DNA of 64,000 nucleotides, taken from assembly GCA_963766995.1 (NCBI GenBank), contig CAVYCE010000001.1, forward strand, positions 806,001-870,000, read 5' to 3'. Shown here piece after piece: positions 43,234 through 52,092 of the stretch (within the stretch, counting starts at the first letter, position 1; each line of letters starts with the position of its first letter). The notes under the pieces were generated by a model, which worked only from the letters and a program-made list of their open reading frames with translations, was not told where the DNA came from and ran no database searches. Position numbers and translations under genes: made by a program. This DNA is from Bog-473 sp963766995 (GTDB taxonomy: Bacteria; Actinomycetota; Acidimicrobiia; Acidimicrobiales; RAAP-2).

Positions 43234-45204
43234 TTAGTGGGTGACGGTTATTCCGTAGGCGTCGCCATCGGCGAAGCTTGGAATGCTGAAGGTGATGGTG
43301 CCCACGCCCGAAGCAAACTTGACCACGTTAACGATAAGCCCCGAAACCTTCGACGCACTGGCAGCCAAGTAAGGCGTTGCTCCTGAAATGTGAGTCAATG
43401 TCACCTTGGTGGATCCAGAGTCCCACGGCACCGTCAACGTCACGGTTACCGGGGTGGGGGATGCCATCCCACTGGCGGAGAAGTTTGACGAACACTCGAG
43501 GATGTTCTGCAGACACCCCACGCCGCGTCCAATCAAGCCAACCAATGTCTGCGTAGCCGAGTTGTACGAGCCCAGCGCCGACACAGTGTCGCTCGTCGAG
43601 GTGGTGGACATCATGTTGCCCGACATAGACGCGTACACCATGCGGTCGTCGAAGTCCGGTGATACCGACGTCCCATTGGCCAGCAGCAAGCCGTCGAGAT
43701 CGGGATAGGCACAATCGTTTTCCCAGCAGCTCCGGCTGGCCAACGTGACGCCGGCATTCGTCAGTGCGGCCAGGTAGGCCACGTCCCAACCGGGGATCTT
43801 CTGTACCTCGGGCATGCCGTATTCGTCGATGATGATCTTGGGACTCCCCAGACTTGGGTATTCGGCCATGAGCGCCCGCGCCTCGGCGACGTGGTCTTCA
43901 ATGATGGCCGGAAGCAGCGTGTTCTCCTCCGGGTTGAGGCCGAAGTTGTCCACAATCTCGTGCCACGAGAGAGCCCCCAGCTGAATGCCGTTGGCCGCAG
44001 CGAACTTCAAGAACGTCGGCATATCGAACCCGTGATAATCGGGACCGTGTTGGTTGGGATAGTCGGTCCAAGACTCGAGGTCTGGTCCCATTACCTGCGC
44101 GCTCGGATCCGCCGACTTGATAGCCCGATAGGCCACCAAGAACTGCTGCAACAAACGGCTGGGTGTTTCTTGAGCCCAAATCGGACTGGATTCGCCTGGC
44201 TCGTTGTAGACGTCGAAGTAGTTGATCTGCTGCTTGCTATCGACCATCGCCTTGACGGTCGACGCCACCCAGTTGGAGTAATACGTCCAATTGGCCCAGG
44301 GCGTCGGCGGTTCGCCGTTGTCCAGCTGTGCCCAGACTCCGTTGAGATTCACGACGGTCTGCGCTCCAGCCGCAGTCGCCACATTGAAGTTCGACCAATT
44401 GAATGTGGTCGGCGACTTCACGGTCGGCGCACCCCGGTACAGGCTGATGCCCAACTCATTGGCATCGATTTGGTCGTTACCTGTCGGGAAGAGTGAACTG
44501 ATCACGCCTGAGTAGGGGTGATTGGCTGCAACAATCGACTGCAAGGCATTCAAGGTCACGCAGGTCGTCTGGCACGAAGTGTTGAGCGTGACGGTCCGGG
44601 AAAGTGCGGACAGACCAATGCCCAGCGCGCTGGTGGTGAACACTCGGGCTTGATAGGTCCCCCCAAAACTCAGTTCACGGAAGGTAGATGTGGTGCATGC
44701 TCCGCAAGTGATCTGACTCAGGAACTTCATCTTGCCGCCGGTCAACTCGCTCACTTGCACAATCGAGCCGGTGATGGCGGCACCGGATGTGGGGTTGGTC
44801 CAATGGACCACCAGGTCTGGCAGCGTCCCTCCCTGCGCAGCGGTCACTCCGACTGGAGCATGTGATTGCGCCGTCAGTGGTGCGGCCACTGGGGTTGGAG
44901 ACGCCACCTTCGGATCGGTAGCCGGAGTGGTCAGGGATGGGTCGGCCGTCCCGAGAGCGGCGGTCACTGGCTGGGTCAATGGCGCCAGCGCGTTGGTAAC
45001 GGTCGAGAGCACTGAGCCTGAATTAAGTAGGCCCGGAAGAAGGGAGCCGGCAGAAGCCGGTGACGCGGCCGAGAAGGCCGGCAACATGACCGCGGCCAGC
45101 CCTACCAACGCCACAAACACCTTGGTCAAAGGCGAGAACGTTCTCCGTGTCGAGGCATGCCGCGCCGTCCGACTCTTGGCGGAGAAGGGCCTTCGGGTGC
45201 GCAT
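43234..45204 (-). CDS. Secreted clan GH-A glycoside hydrolase with Fn3-like domain
   Basis: A 656-residue secreted protein. The signal peptide ends near SAASPASA, and an Fn3-like beta domain covers about residues 110-210. The TIM-barrel domain (about 240-540) has DVYNEPGESS with the acid/base Glu335 and IIIDEYGMPE with the nucleophile Glu461, a typical GH39/GH5-like clan GH-A arrangement. A small C-terminal beta domain follows. ATG 45204 has a GGGAGAA site. Expected substrates are xylosides, mannosides or other plant and microbial polysaccharides; the sequence does not tell which. It converges on the secreted GH94-like gene. Confidence 0.85.
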   Translation of the reverse strand: MRTRRPFSAKSRTARHASTRRTFSPLTKVFVALVGLAAVMLPAFSAASPASAGSLLPGLLNSGSVLSTVTNALAPLTQPVTAALGTADPSLTTPATDPKVASPTPVAAPLTAQSHAPVGVTAAQGGTLPDLVVHWTNPTSGAAITGSIVQVSELTGGKMKFLSQITCGACTTSTFRELSFGGTYQARVFTTSALGIGLSALSRTVTLNTSCQTTCVTLNALQSIVAANHPYSGVISSLFPTGNDQIDANELGISLYRGAPTVKSPTTFNWSNFNVATAAGAQTVVNLNGVWAQLDNGEPPTPWANWTYYSNWVASTVKAMVDSKQQINYFDVYNEPGESSPIWAQETPSRLLQQFLVAYRAIKSADPSAQVMGPDLESWTDYPNQHGPDYHGFDMPTFLKFAAANGIQLGALSWHEIVDNFGLNPEENTLLPAIIEDHVAEARALMAEYPSLGSPKIIIDEYGMPEVQKIPGWDVAYLAALTNAGVTLASRSCWENDCAYPDLDGLLLANGTSVSPDFDDRMVYASMSGNMMSTTSTSDTVSALGSYNSATQTLVGLIGRGVGCLQNILECSSNFSASGMASPTPVTVTLTVPWDSGSTKVTLTHISGATPYLAASASKVSGLIVNVVKFASGVGTITFSIPSFADGDAYGITVTH

Positions 45205-45363
45205 GTGTTCTCCCGGTTTCGATTGGGAACGGAAATGGGGGATGCCTGGGCGTTGTCCAAGGGAACGTACCCGAGTCCCCAAGCTTACGTGAGTAACGAA
45301 GTCTGTCCCCAAGGGGTCAGAACAGGGGTGTCACGGTCTGGTCGGGCAGCCCGGTCGACCTGC

Positions 45364-46287
45364 TCAAGCGGCGAGGTGGGCGGCAAGGAAGGCTAGAGAA
45401 GGCGGCTCTTGGCCCACGAAGAACGGGCCGGTGTGGCAGCCATTGGAGACGTCGACCACCGCTGTCTTGGGCAACGATCGGATGAGTGCCTGTACCCCGG
45501 GAAGAAACGGGTCCGACAGACCCAATGCCACACGCACCGGAATCCGTGCCAGAGCTACGGCGTGGGTCACGACGTCGCTGACCTTGAAGGCATCGGCTGA
45601 GGCGTAGGCCCCGGCGTTGGCCTCACGAGCTTGCGTATAGGACGTCCACACCGCAGGACTGATGGCTGCAACCGCGGCAATCAGCTGCGGAAACTTCTCG
45701 GCCAAGAGGACGGCGCCGTAGCCGCCCATCGAAATACCCATGGTGCCAATCTGATGGGGTGACTGCCCGAGGCCGAGCTTTTGGCATTTGGGAATCAGTT
45801 CGTCAATCACCATCCCCATCGGGTCGTCGCCGGGATGTGGATTCCAGTATCCCCGCCCTCCATCCACCGTCACCAACGCCATGGGTGCCAGCGGCTGACC
45901 GTCCACGTGGAGTGCAACGGCTTGCGCTGGGGACATGCCGCTCAATGCATCGCGGTGGTCGGAGCCGTAGCCGTGCAACATCAAGACGAGAGGCAGCTGA
46001 CTCCCTCGATCATGGCCCGGCGGATACGCAATGGTGTAGCCGACCGAGCGACGACGAGCCCGCGAATAGAACGTTGAGGAGTATGACGGGCCGAGCGCTG
46101 AATACCGTAAGGCCGGGGCAGGTACGGAACAGTCACCCACCAACTGATTCAGCGTCTGCTGTCCCGGGAGTACTCCCGTTCGGACTAGTTCGAGACCGAC
46201 AGCACCAAGCCCGAGTGCAGTGGCAATTCCCCCCACTCCATACAGCACCTTTCGACGGGGCAACCGCTCTTCGGCGGACGCGCTCAC
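45364..46287 (-). CDS. Exported esterase of the S-formylglutathione hydrolase/antigen 85-like type
   Basis: A 307-residue alpha/beta hydrolase. A possible twin-arginine signal (LPRRKVLYGVGGIATALGLG) at residues 9-28 suggests Tat export. The oxyanion motif is LMLHGYGSD, the nucleophile motif GISMGGYGAV (about residue 165), and a catalytic His follows the GCHTGPFF motif near the end. The nearest relatives are esterase D and mycolyltransferase-like proteins. It lies 19 bases downstream of the VOC gene. Start GTG 46287 has no clear ribosome-binding site. A role in hydrolysis of acyl groups on the envelope or on sugars is likely. Confidence 0.82.
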   Translation of the reverse strand: MSASAEERLPRRKVLYGVGGIATALGLGAVGLELVRTGVLPGQQTLNQLVGDCSVPAPALRYSALGPSYSSTFYSRARRRSVGYTIAYPPGHDRGSQLPLVLMLHGYGSDHRDALSGMSPAQAVALHVDGQPLAPMALVTVDGGRGYWNPHPGDDPMGMVIDELIPKCQKLGLGQSPHQIGTMGISMGGYGAVLLAEKFPQLIAAVAAISPAVWTSYTQAREANAGAYASADAFKVSDVVTHAVALARIPVRVALGLSDPFLPGVQALIRSLPKTAVVDVSNGCHTGPFFVGQEPPSLAFLAAHLAA

Positions 46288-46306
46288 CTCAGAATGACTG
46301 CCTGAA

Positions 46307-46753
46307 TCAACTGCTCGGCCACGTCTCGTAGCAATTGAACATCCAGCGGATGCCGTACTTGTCCAAGCAGGTGCCCCAGTAGGCGCCCCATGGCATGTCG
46401 GCCAGCGGGCTCATCTCTTCGCTCCCCTCGGAGAGAAGGCCGAACAGTCGCTCGGCCTCTACCCGGTCTTGGAGCTCGAGATTGATGGTGGTGTTGTTCC
46501 CCACCCGAGTCTGGTGACCCATCGACTCGATCATGTCGGTGGCCATGAGGATGTGTCCACCGAGGATCCGCACTTCCATGTGCATGATTTTCTGCTGGTC
46601 GGCATCTGCGAGCTGCGGCATGCTCGGATCCCCGGGCATGTCCCCCAAACGGACGATCGGTCCAATGAACTCGGACTTGAAGACATCCCGATAGAAATTG
46701 AACGCCTCTTCGGCGGTTCCCATGAAATTGAGATACGTACTGACTCGCTCCAT
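46307..46753 (-). CDS. PhnB-like VOC (glyoxalase/bleomycin resistance) protein
   Basis: A 148-residue VOC-fold protein similar to PhnB/YjdN: VSTYLNFMGTAEEAFNFYRDVF at the N-terminus and WGAYWGTCLDKYGIRWMFN at the C-terminus. These proteins are cytoplasmic and their function is rarely known. The ATG at 46753 is preceded by GAGGAGGGG. It is upstream of the esterase gene on the same strand (19 bases). Confidence 0.87.
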   Translation of the reverse strand: MERVSTYLNFMGTAEEAFNFYRDVFKSEFIGPIVRLGDMPGDPSMPQLADADQQKIMHMEVRILGGHILMATDMIESMGHQTRVGNNTTINLELQDRVEAERLFGLLSEGSEEMSPLADMPWGAYWGTCLDKYGIRWMFNCYETWPSS

Positions 46754-46958
46754 CGCCCCTCCTCGCTCGTTGGTCTGCTTGGGATTGGCGACATCATGCC
46801 CGAAGATGACAGGCAAGAACACGCATCAATAAACGGCGGCCACCAGCACCATGGATGATCCGACCGGTGCCAACTACCTCATACTCACGGCGCCACGAGC
46901 CTTGTGCGGCCACACTGACGCACGTCCCGGTCCAACAGGCGGGGCTAAGCAGGTGGAC

Positions 46959-47372
46959 TCAGGCGGCGCGAGATGCAGTGCGGGCTTCTACGGTCTGCCG
47001 CACCCTTTCGGCGACGGTAGGCGCCGAGTCAAGCATCTGACGGAACTCACTGGGAGAACCCACGAAGACCACAGTGTCAGTGACAGCGGTCACCGTTGCA
47101 TTGCGCCGACCTCGTCCATGACCGTGAAAAAGGGCCATTTCTCCCACCAAGTCGCCTCGGCCCAGAGTGGCGATTTGACGTCCGCCCTGAGTGACCACAG
47201 CCTCACCTTCGAGCAGAATCATGAACTCGTTGCCCAGCGCGCCTTCGTGCACGAGAACCCGACCGGCCGATACGCGAAGTTCGGTGAGTTGGCGCCTAAT
47301 GGCGACCAGCTCGGTTCGGCTCGCGTGGGCAAACAAAGGGAGGTCCCGCAATTTCTTGCTGATCAAGGTCAT
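46959..47372 (-). CDS. Small cyclic-nucleotide-binding domain protein (no HTH)
   Basis: A 137-residue protein made of one cNMP-binding beta-roll: ISKKLRDLPLFAHASRTELV, GRVLVHEGALGNEFMILLEGEAVV and the phosphate-binding-cassette region DLVGEMALFHGHGRGRRNATVTAV. The cassette has GE and RNA/T in place of the canonical GE...RxA, so cAMP or cGMP binding is plausible. There is no DNA-binding or kinase domain, so it must act on a partner. Start ATG 47372 is weakly supported; the frame opens at 47429. It lies 111 bases downstream of the hemerythrin-like gene. Confidence 0.75.
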   Translation of the reverse strand: MTLISKKLRDLPLFAHASRTELVAIRRQLTELRVSAGRVLVHEGALGNEFMILLEGEAVVTQGGRQIATLGRGDLVGEMALFHGHGRGRRNATVTAVTDTVVFVGSPSEFRQMLDSAPTVAERVRQTVEARTASRAA

Positions 47373-47483
47373 GGTCGCTCGTTTCACTCTTCCTGCTACC
47401 AGAGTGGGCGCCCGGCGGTCATCTGTCAACCAGCTAGAGGAGATACTTCACATCATTTTTTCAGATGCTCGGCCAACCTCCCA

Positions 47484-48083
47484 CTAGCGACGGTTCGAAG
47501 CCATGGGGAAATCGCGTAAGCGGTCGTAAAGAGTGAGGGCACGACCGATTATGGGAGCCCGCTCGTACCATTGGGATCCATCCGGGTTGAGATTGGTCGG
47601 TGCGTGCTTGGCCACCTTGCGAGCGCTGGCCAGATCAGCCATCTTGCCTTGCTGCTTGAGAACACCCCTCACGGCTGGGATGACTTCAGCCAGGTCCTCT
47701 TCGATTTCGCTGCCGACGATCTGCATTAATTCGGTGAACTCACTGTCGAAGTCCTGCCCAGTATTGAGATTGATGCTGTGAACACCTCTCGACATCTTTT
47801 CGACTTGATCGATGGCCTTCCGTCTCTTGGGTAGATCTCGAATAAGACGGCTCGATAACGACTGCAGCTCGGGCATGGCTTTAATGGTGTTCGACACTTC
47901 GAGCAAAGCTGCTTCTCGGGTGGCCACATGTCTGATGGCCGATTTGGCCAGGTCTCCGTACATGGCACGCTCCTCGACGTCGCCGCCTCGATTCGCTTGA
48001 AATTCCACGAAGATGCTGCGCAGCTTCTCGTCTTCCTTTTCCAGGAGATCAAGTGCATTCTGCTGATTCTGGCTCTTGTTCAT
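47484..48083 (-). CDS. Hemerythrin-like HHE-fold protein with degenerate metal site (tentative)
   Basis: A 199-residue helical protein whose first half (DLLEKEDEKLRSIFVEFQAN, then AIRHVATREAALLEV) has the spacing of hemerythrin HHE domains. The first His of the usual DH motif is replaced by Glu and only one of the expected His pairs (RHVATRE) remains, so iron binding is doubtful. The C-terminal half is helical and ends with a Trp-Tyr motif before RAPIIGRALTLYDRLRDFP. ATG 48083 has AAGGAGG seven bases upstream. I consider the family assignment only a suggestion. Confidence 0.55.
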   Translation of the reverse strand: MNKSQNQQNALDLLEKEDEKLRSIFVEFQANRGGDVEERAMYGDLAKSAIRHVATREAALLEVSNTIKAMPELQSLSSRLIRDLPKRRKAIDQVEKMSRGVHSINLNTGQDFDSEFTELMQIVGSEIEEDLAEVIPAVRGVLKQQGKMADLASARKVAKHAPTNLNPDGSQWYERAPIIGRALTLYDRLRDFPMASNRR

Positions 48084-48221
48084 CGTGCGGTCCTCCTTGC
48101 TTGTGTGACACCTGCGCGTCGACCTCCATGCACACATACCCCGGTCTCAGCCAACTATGCGCGCTGCAACCTCCATGACTCGCTTTGCATAGGAATGCGG
48201 CGCGGAGTTGGATTGCCGTCT

Positions 48222-49004
48222 ATGGACTTCTCAACCATCGATGTCAGTGTCAACGGAGCGCGGGGCGAAATCGCTCTGAATCGACCCGAAAAGCTGAACC
48301 CACTGAGCACGGCAACGCTGCTCGAGTTGGTCGAAGCGGCGAGAACGCTCGACGCTGAACGGACCGTGAAGGTCGTGATCATCAGCGGAAGAGGGCGTGC
48401 ATTTAGTGCCGGAGCCGATTTGGCCGCGTTCGCCTCCGATGACAGCTCTTCACCGGACATGACAGCTCGCGACGCGGCGGACGCAGGACGCCTGATGGCG
48501 GATGCCATTGCATCAATGCGCGCCGTCACCGTGGCGAGGTTGCATGGACACTGCATTGGTGGTGGTGTCGTCTTGGCCGCTGCGTGCGATCTGAGAGTGG
48601 CAGCTGATGACGTCAGATTCTCCATTCCCGAAGTCGACCTTGGCATTCCGCTGGCCTGGGGCGGCATTCCCCGCCTCGTCCGAGAAATAGGTCCGGCTCT
48701 GACCAAGGAACTTGTGATGACCTGTCGGCCATTCGGTCCGGCCGAGGCTCAGGCCGCGGGATTTCTCAACCGGGTCGTTCCAAGCGCCGATCTCGATGAG
48801 GCAGTGGAGGACCTTGTACGTCAGCTCGAAACGAAGTCAGTGCTGACCCTCACCGCTACCAAACAACACGTCAACGCCGTGACCGACGGCATGGTTGGCA
48901 TGGCTCGTACCTGGAACGACGCCGATTCCCTTGTGACGGCGCTGCGCGATCCGGATTCGAGGGCGGCCGCCGCGTCCTACCTACATCGATTGGGTCGAAC
49001 GTAA
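48222..49004 (+). CDS. Enoyl-CoA hydratase/isomerase family protein
   Basis: A 260-residue crotonase-fold enzyme with the oxyanion motifs GRGRAFSAGADLAAF (about residue 55) and HGHCIGGGVVLAAACDLRVAA (about 100), and a Glu after the second motif (SIPEVDLG) positioned as a catalytic acid. The position that carries the second catalytic Glu in hydratases should be checked, but overall it looks like a beta-oxidation hydratase or isomerase. ATG 48222 has a weak site at GGAG 14 bases upstream; ATG 48195 is also possible. It ends 25 bases before the convergent diiron gene. Confidence 0.85.
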   Translation: MDFSTIDVSVNGARGEIALNRPEKLNPLSTATLLELVEAARTLDAERTVKVVIISGRGRAFSAGADLAAFASDDSSSPDMTARDAADAGRLMADAIASMRAVTVARLHGHCIGGGVVLAAACDLRVAADDVRFSIPEVDLGIPLAWGGIPRLVREIGPALTKELVMTCRPFGPAEAQAAGFLNRVVPSADLDEAVEDLVRQLETKSVLTLTATKQHVNAVTDGMVGMARTWNDADSLVTALRDPDSRAAAASYLHRLGRT

Positions 49005-49029
49005 TCAATGCAACACGTGTCGACCGCCT

Positions 49030-50064
49030 TCAGTCCGCGCTACGCGCGTGGTACTCGGCCAGGATGTCGACGCCATTCTTGTGCTTGCCGCACCAGTACT
49101 CAATCTCGGAGAGCGTGGCCCGTCGAGACTCCGCCGCGCTGGCGCCCAGACTCTGAGCCAACAACGGGTCCCATATCCGCTCGATCATTTCGCTGCCGAC
49201 GTACTGACTGCCGTCATCACCGATCCACGTCCGGTCGCGCATCTCGGACAGCGCAGTGCGCAAGTAGCCGACATGCGGGGTCTCATCGGCCCTGATATAT
49301 GACACCAGGCGAGCAGCCTCACCGTCTCCGGCGACTAAATCGGTATCCGACATCCACTCCTCAGCCCAGGCAAAGGTGTGAAAGGCCGAAATTTCGATGA
49401 AGAGGACCCTCATCATCAGGGACACCATCAACTCGAGTTCTGGAGCGATGGCAACTGGAAGTAAACGGGCCGCGTCGGCACCGCCAGCTTTCTTTCCAAA
49501 TCCCATACGAGCCAGCATGGCCTCTATGTCGAATTCATCGCAGGAACGTTCGAATGCAATATCTCGCGCCGCGAACCACATATCCTTGTGGCCTGCTTCT
49601 TCTTCCCAACCGGCTTCATCGCGCCCGTGGGCCTCAAAAAGTCCTCCGCCAAGATGGTCAATGGCGCTGCCTGCAACATCTTCGACGAAGTGACGTTGCA
49701 TGTCCCTCGGCTTGAGCAGCCGGATGTTGGCGCCGTACCCCTCGACCGTGCCGATCCGAGTGAGGGTGGCCATCAGCGGTTCGGACACTCCGGATCGAAT
49801 AAGGAACCGAGCTTGTTCGACGTTGGGAGACGAACGCGCCCATCGCTCCAAGGGAACGTCCATAAGTTCTGTGGCAAAGCGCCGGCAGTTCTCGTCGCCC
49901 CAGGCCGCAATAGCACCGGCCCGGAACTTTGTACGCGGAGAGAGATAGTGACCGTCGGCATCGAAGCCCCCATGGCAGCGGACTCCCCCGGCGATTAACG
50001 GTTCGGCCACCGCCGGATCGGCCAACAGTTCGGCTTCCGTGTAGGCCAGCTGCGATGTGCCCAT
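49030..50064 (-). CDS. Ferritin-like/heme-oxygenase-like diiron protein, candidate
   Basis: I do not know a named family for this 344-residue helical protein. The second half holds the metal-ligand pattern of diiron ferritin-like enzymes: ExxH in EEEAGHKDMWF (about residue 160), a Glu in IEISAFHTFAWAE (about 245) and a second ExxH in ADETPHVGYLRTAL (about 285). This suggests an oxidase or oxygenase with a diiron centre, but activity is inference. It starts at ATG 50064, divergent from a TetR gene (50131), with a palindrome between. It is therefore probably the regulated gene of that pair. Confidence 0.6.
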   Translation of the reverse strand: MGTSQLAYTEAELLADPAVAEPLIAGGVRCHGGFDADGHYLSPRTKFRAGAIAAWGDENCRRFATELMDVPLERWARSSPNVEQARFLIRSGVSEPLMATLTRIGTVEGYGANIRLLKPRDMQRHFVEDVAGSAIDHLGGGLFEAHGRDEAGWEEEAGHKDMWFAARDIAFERSCDEFDIEAMLARMGFGKKAGGADAARLLPVAIAPELELMVSLMMRVLFIEISAFHTFAWAEEWMSDTDLVAGDGEAARLVSYIRADETPHVGYLRTALSEMRDRTWIGDDGSQYVGSEMIERIWDPLLAQSLGASAAESRRATLSEIEYWCGKHKNGVDILAEYHARSAD

Positions 50065-50098
50065 TGCTGTTCCTCCCCGGAGGCGTAAGCGACCAAGT

Positions 50099-50116
50099 GT
50101 ATACTTTCTGGTATAC
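50099..50116. promoter_or_regulatory. Likely TetR operator GTATAC-N6-GTATAC
   Basis: Two palindromic GTATAC boxes, 12 bases centre to centre, lie in the 66-base gap between the divergent diiron and TetR genes. The arrangement is an 18-base inverted repeat and matches the size of TetR operators. It is placed to control both genes. Confidence 0.6.
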
Positions 50117-50130
50117 CAACCGAAAGCAAA

Positions 50131-50715
50131 TTGCTCCCCCGAGCCGAGCGAAGGGCCGCCATCCTGCGTGGAGCGGCGTTGGCCTTCGCATTCTCAGGCT
50201 TCGCCCACACCTCCATTGAAGATGTGGCGGCGGCCTGCGGCGTCACCAAAGTCATTGTGTATCGACATTTCGACTCCAAGGAGGATCTCTACCGAGAAGT
50301 CCTTCGAGGTGTCATCGAACATTTAGGGCAAGAGCTCCGCATGGAACTCAATCAACCAACCAGGACCGGATTGGGACCACGCACCCTGTTGACTGTGGCC
50401 CGACAGGATTCCGAGGGCTTCATGCTCCTTTGGCGTCATGCCGCCCGCGAACCACAATTCGCGGCGTACGCCGCCGAACTCCGGTCGATCTCTGTAGGCG
50501 TTGTGCGGAGGCTCACTGCGCTCAACGCTGGCGATGAACTTCTCGACACCTGGCGCTCCGAGACATTGTTCAGCTGGCTGGTCGAAGCCACACTCACCTG
50601 GCTCGAACATGGCGATCCGTCCCGGGACGAGGACTTCGTCACTGAGACTTCGGGCGGCCTCCGTGCGCTCCGCACTTCATTCAGGCAATCCAACGATGTA
50701 GCGGCACCGAAGTAG
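50131..50715 (+). CDS. TetR-family regulator, divergent from diiron protein
   Basis: A 194-residue TetR protein with an HTH of AERRAAILRGAALAFAFSGF and IEDVAAACGVTKVIVYRHFDSKEDLY. The start is TTG 50131; no ATG or GTG in frame lies between the stop codon upstream and the HTH, so a TTG start is needed. A 50-base gap separates it from the GH4 gene downstream. It most likely controls the divergent diiron protein and itself through the GTATAC repeat at 50099-50116. Confidence 0.82.
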   Translation: MLPRAERRAAILRGAALAFAFSGFAHTSIEDVAAACGVTKVIVYRHFDSKEDLYREVLRGVIEHLGQELRMELNQPTRTGLGPRTLLTVARQDSEGFMLLWRHAAREPQFAAYAAELRSISVGVVRRLTALNAGDELLDTWRSETLFSWLVEATLTWLEHGDPSRDEDFVTETSGGLRALRTSFRQSNDVAAPK

Positions 50716-50765
50716 ATCCTCAGAGTTCCGGACGAATCTCACGACAACGTTGTAACGTCCGCTCG

Positions 50766-52058
50766 ATGGCCAAGATCGTATTCCTCGGAGCTGGCAGCAC
50801 TGTGTTCGCCCGCAATCTCTTGGGAGACATTCTCGGGTACGAGGAGCTGGCCGAATCCGAGATTGTGCTCCACGACACAGACGCTGAACGACTCGAAGCA
50901 TCAACGCTCGTCGCCCGCCGGGTGTGTGAGGCACTCAAGGTCCCCGCCACCGTCTCGGCCACCACGGATCGACGCGCCGCACTCGATGGTGCCGACTATG
51001 CCATCAACATGATTCAGGTCGGTGGCTACGAGCCCTGCACAGTCATTGACTTCGAAGTGCCGAAGCAATTCGGATTGCGCCAGACGATTGGCGACACCCT
51101 CGGCATCGGCGGCATTATGCGCGGCCTTCGCACCATCCCTGTCCTCCTCTCCTTCTGTGCGGACATGGAAGAGCTGTGTCCAAACGTGTGGTTCCTCAAC
51201 TACTCCAATCCGATGGCCATGAACTGCTGGGCCGTCAGTCGAGCCAGCACGATCAGAACGGTTGGCTTGTGCCACAGCGTGCAAGGCACCGCCTATGAAC
51301 TGAGCGTTGACCTCGGCCTCAACTATCGCGATATCGACTACCTCGCCGCTGGCATCAACCACATGTCGTTTTACTTACGATTCGAGCGCGATGGAGAAGA
51401 TCTCTACCCACGCTTACAAGCGCTCGCCGACGCCGGTCAGGTCCCCGACGGCAATCGCGTGCGGTACGAGATGCTCAAGCACCTCGGCTACTTCGTTACC
51501 GAATCAAGCGAACATTTCGCAGAATACGTGCCGTGGTTCATTAAGCGAGATCGACCGGACCTGATCGACACGTTCAACATTCCGCTCGACGAGTACCCCA
51601 GGCGTTGCGTGGCCCAAATTCAGGACTGGGAGGCAGAGCGGGAGCGCCTCGAACACGGAGAGATCGCAGTGCACCGAAGTGGCGAATATGCCTCGACCAT
51701 CATCCGCAGCATAGAGACTGGGAGGCCACGGACCATTTACGGCAATGTGGCCAATAACGGTCTGATCGACAACCTCCCGGCCGGCTGCGCCGTCGAGGTG
51801 CCATGTCTGGTCGATGGAAATGGGGTGCAGCCAACCCGAATCGGATCTCTGCCACCGCACCTGGCCGCTCTCATTCGATCCAACGTCAACGTCCAGGAAC
51901 TCACGGTGGAAGCGGCGCTCACCCACCGCCGTGAACACGTGTACCACGCCGCCATGGTCGATCCCCACACCGCTGCAGAACTCAGTATCGATCAAATCAA
52001 AGAGATGGTCGACGCCCTACTGGTAGCGCACGGCGAGTGGATTCCCGAACTGACGTAA
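50766..52058 (+). CDS. GH4 alpha-galactosidase-type glycosidase (MelA-like)
   Basis: A 430-residue GH4 enzyme. The NAD-binding GAGSTVFARNL motif opens the protein, NYSNPMAMN and the CHSVQGT motif (about residue 170) form the NAD and Mn2+ site, and GINHMSFYL gives the metal His. GH4 enzymes cleave by an oxidation-elimination route with NAD+ and Mn2+. The CHSV motif is characteristic of the alpha-galactosidase (MelA) subgroup; assignment to alpha-glucosidase is possible. Product sugars would feed the cytoplasm; no transporter is adjacent. The start ATG has a weak ribosome-binding site. Confidence 0.88.
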   Translation: MAKIVFLGAGSTVFARNLLGDILGYEELAESEIVLHDTDAERLEASTLVARRVCEALKVPATVSATTDRRAALDGADYAINMIQVGGYEPCTVIDFEVPKQFGLRQTIGDTLGIGGIMRGLRTIPVLLSFCADMEELCPNVWFLNYSNPMAMNCWAVSRASTIRTVGLCHSVQGTAYELSVDLGLNYRDIDYLAAGINHMSFYLRFERDGEDLYPRLQALADAGQVPDGNRVRYEMLKHLGYFVTESSEHFAEYVPWFIKRDRPDLIDTFNIPLDEYPRRCVAQIQDWEAERERLEHGEIAVHRSGEYASTIIRSIETGRPRTIYGNVANNGLIDNLPAGCAVEVPCLVDGNGVQPTRIGSLPPHLAALIRSNVNVQELTVEAALTHRREHVYHAAMVDPHTAAELSIDQIKEMVDALLVAHGEWIPELT

Positions 52059-52092
52059 TCACCACATCATTTACATTGGAGAATTCGCACAC

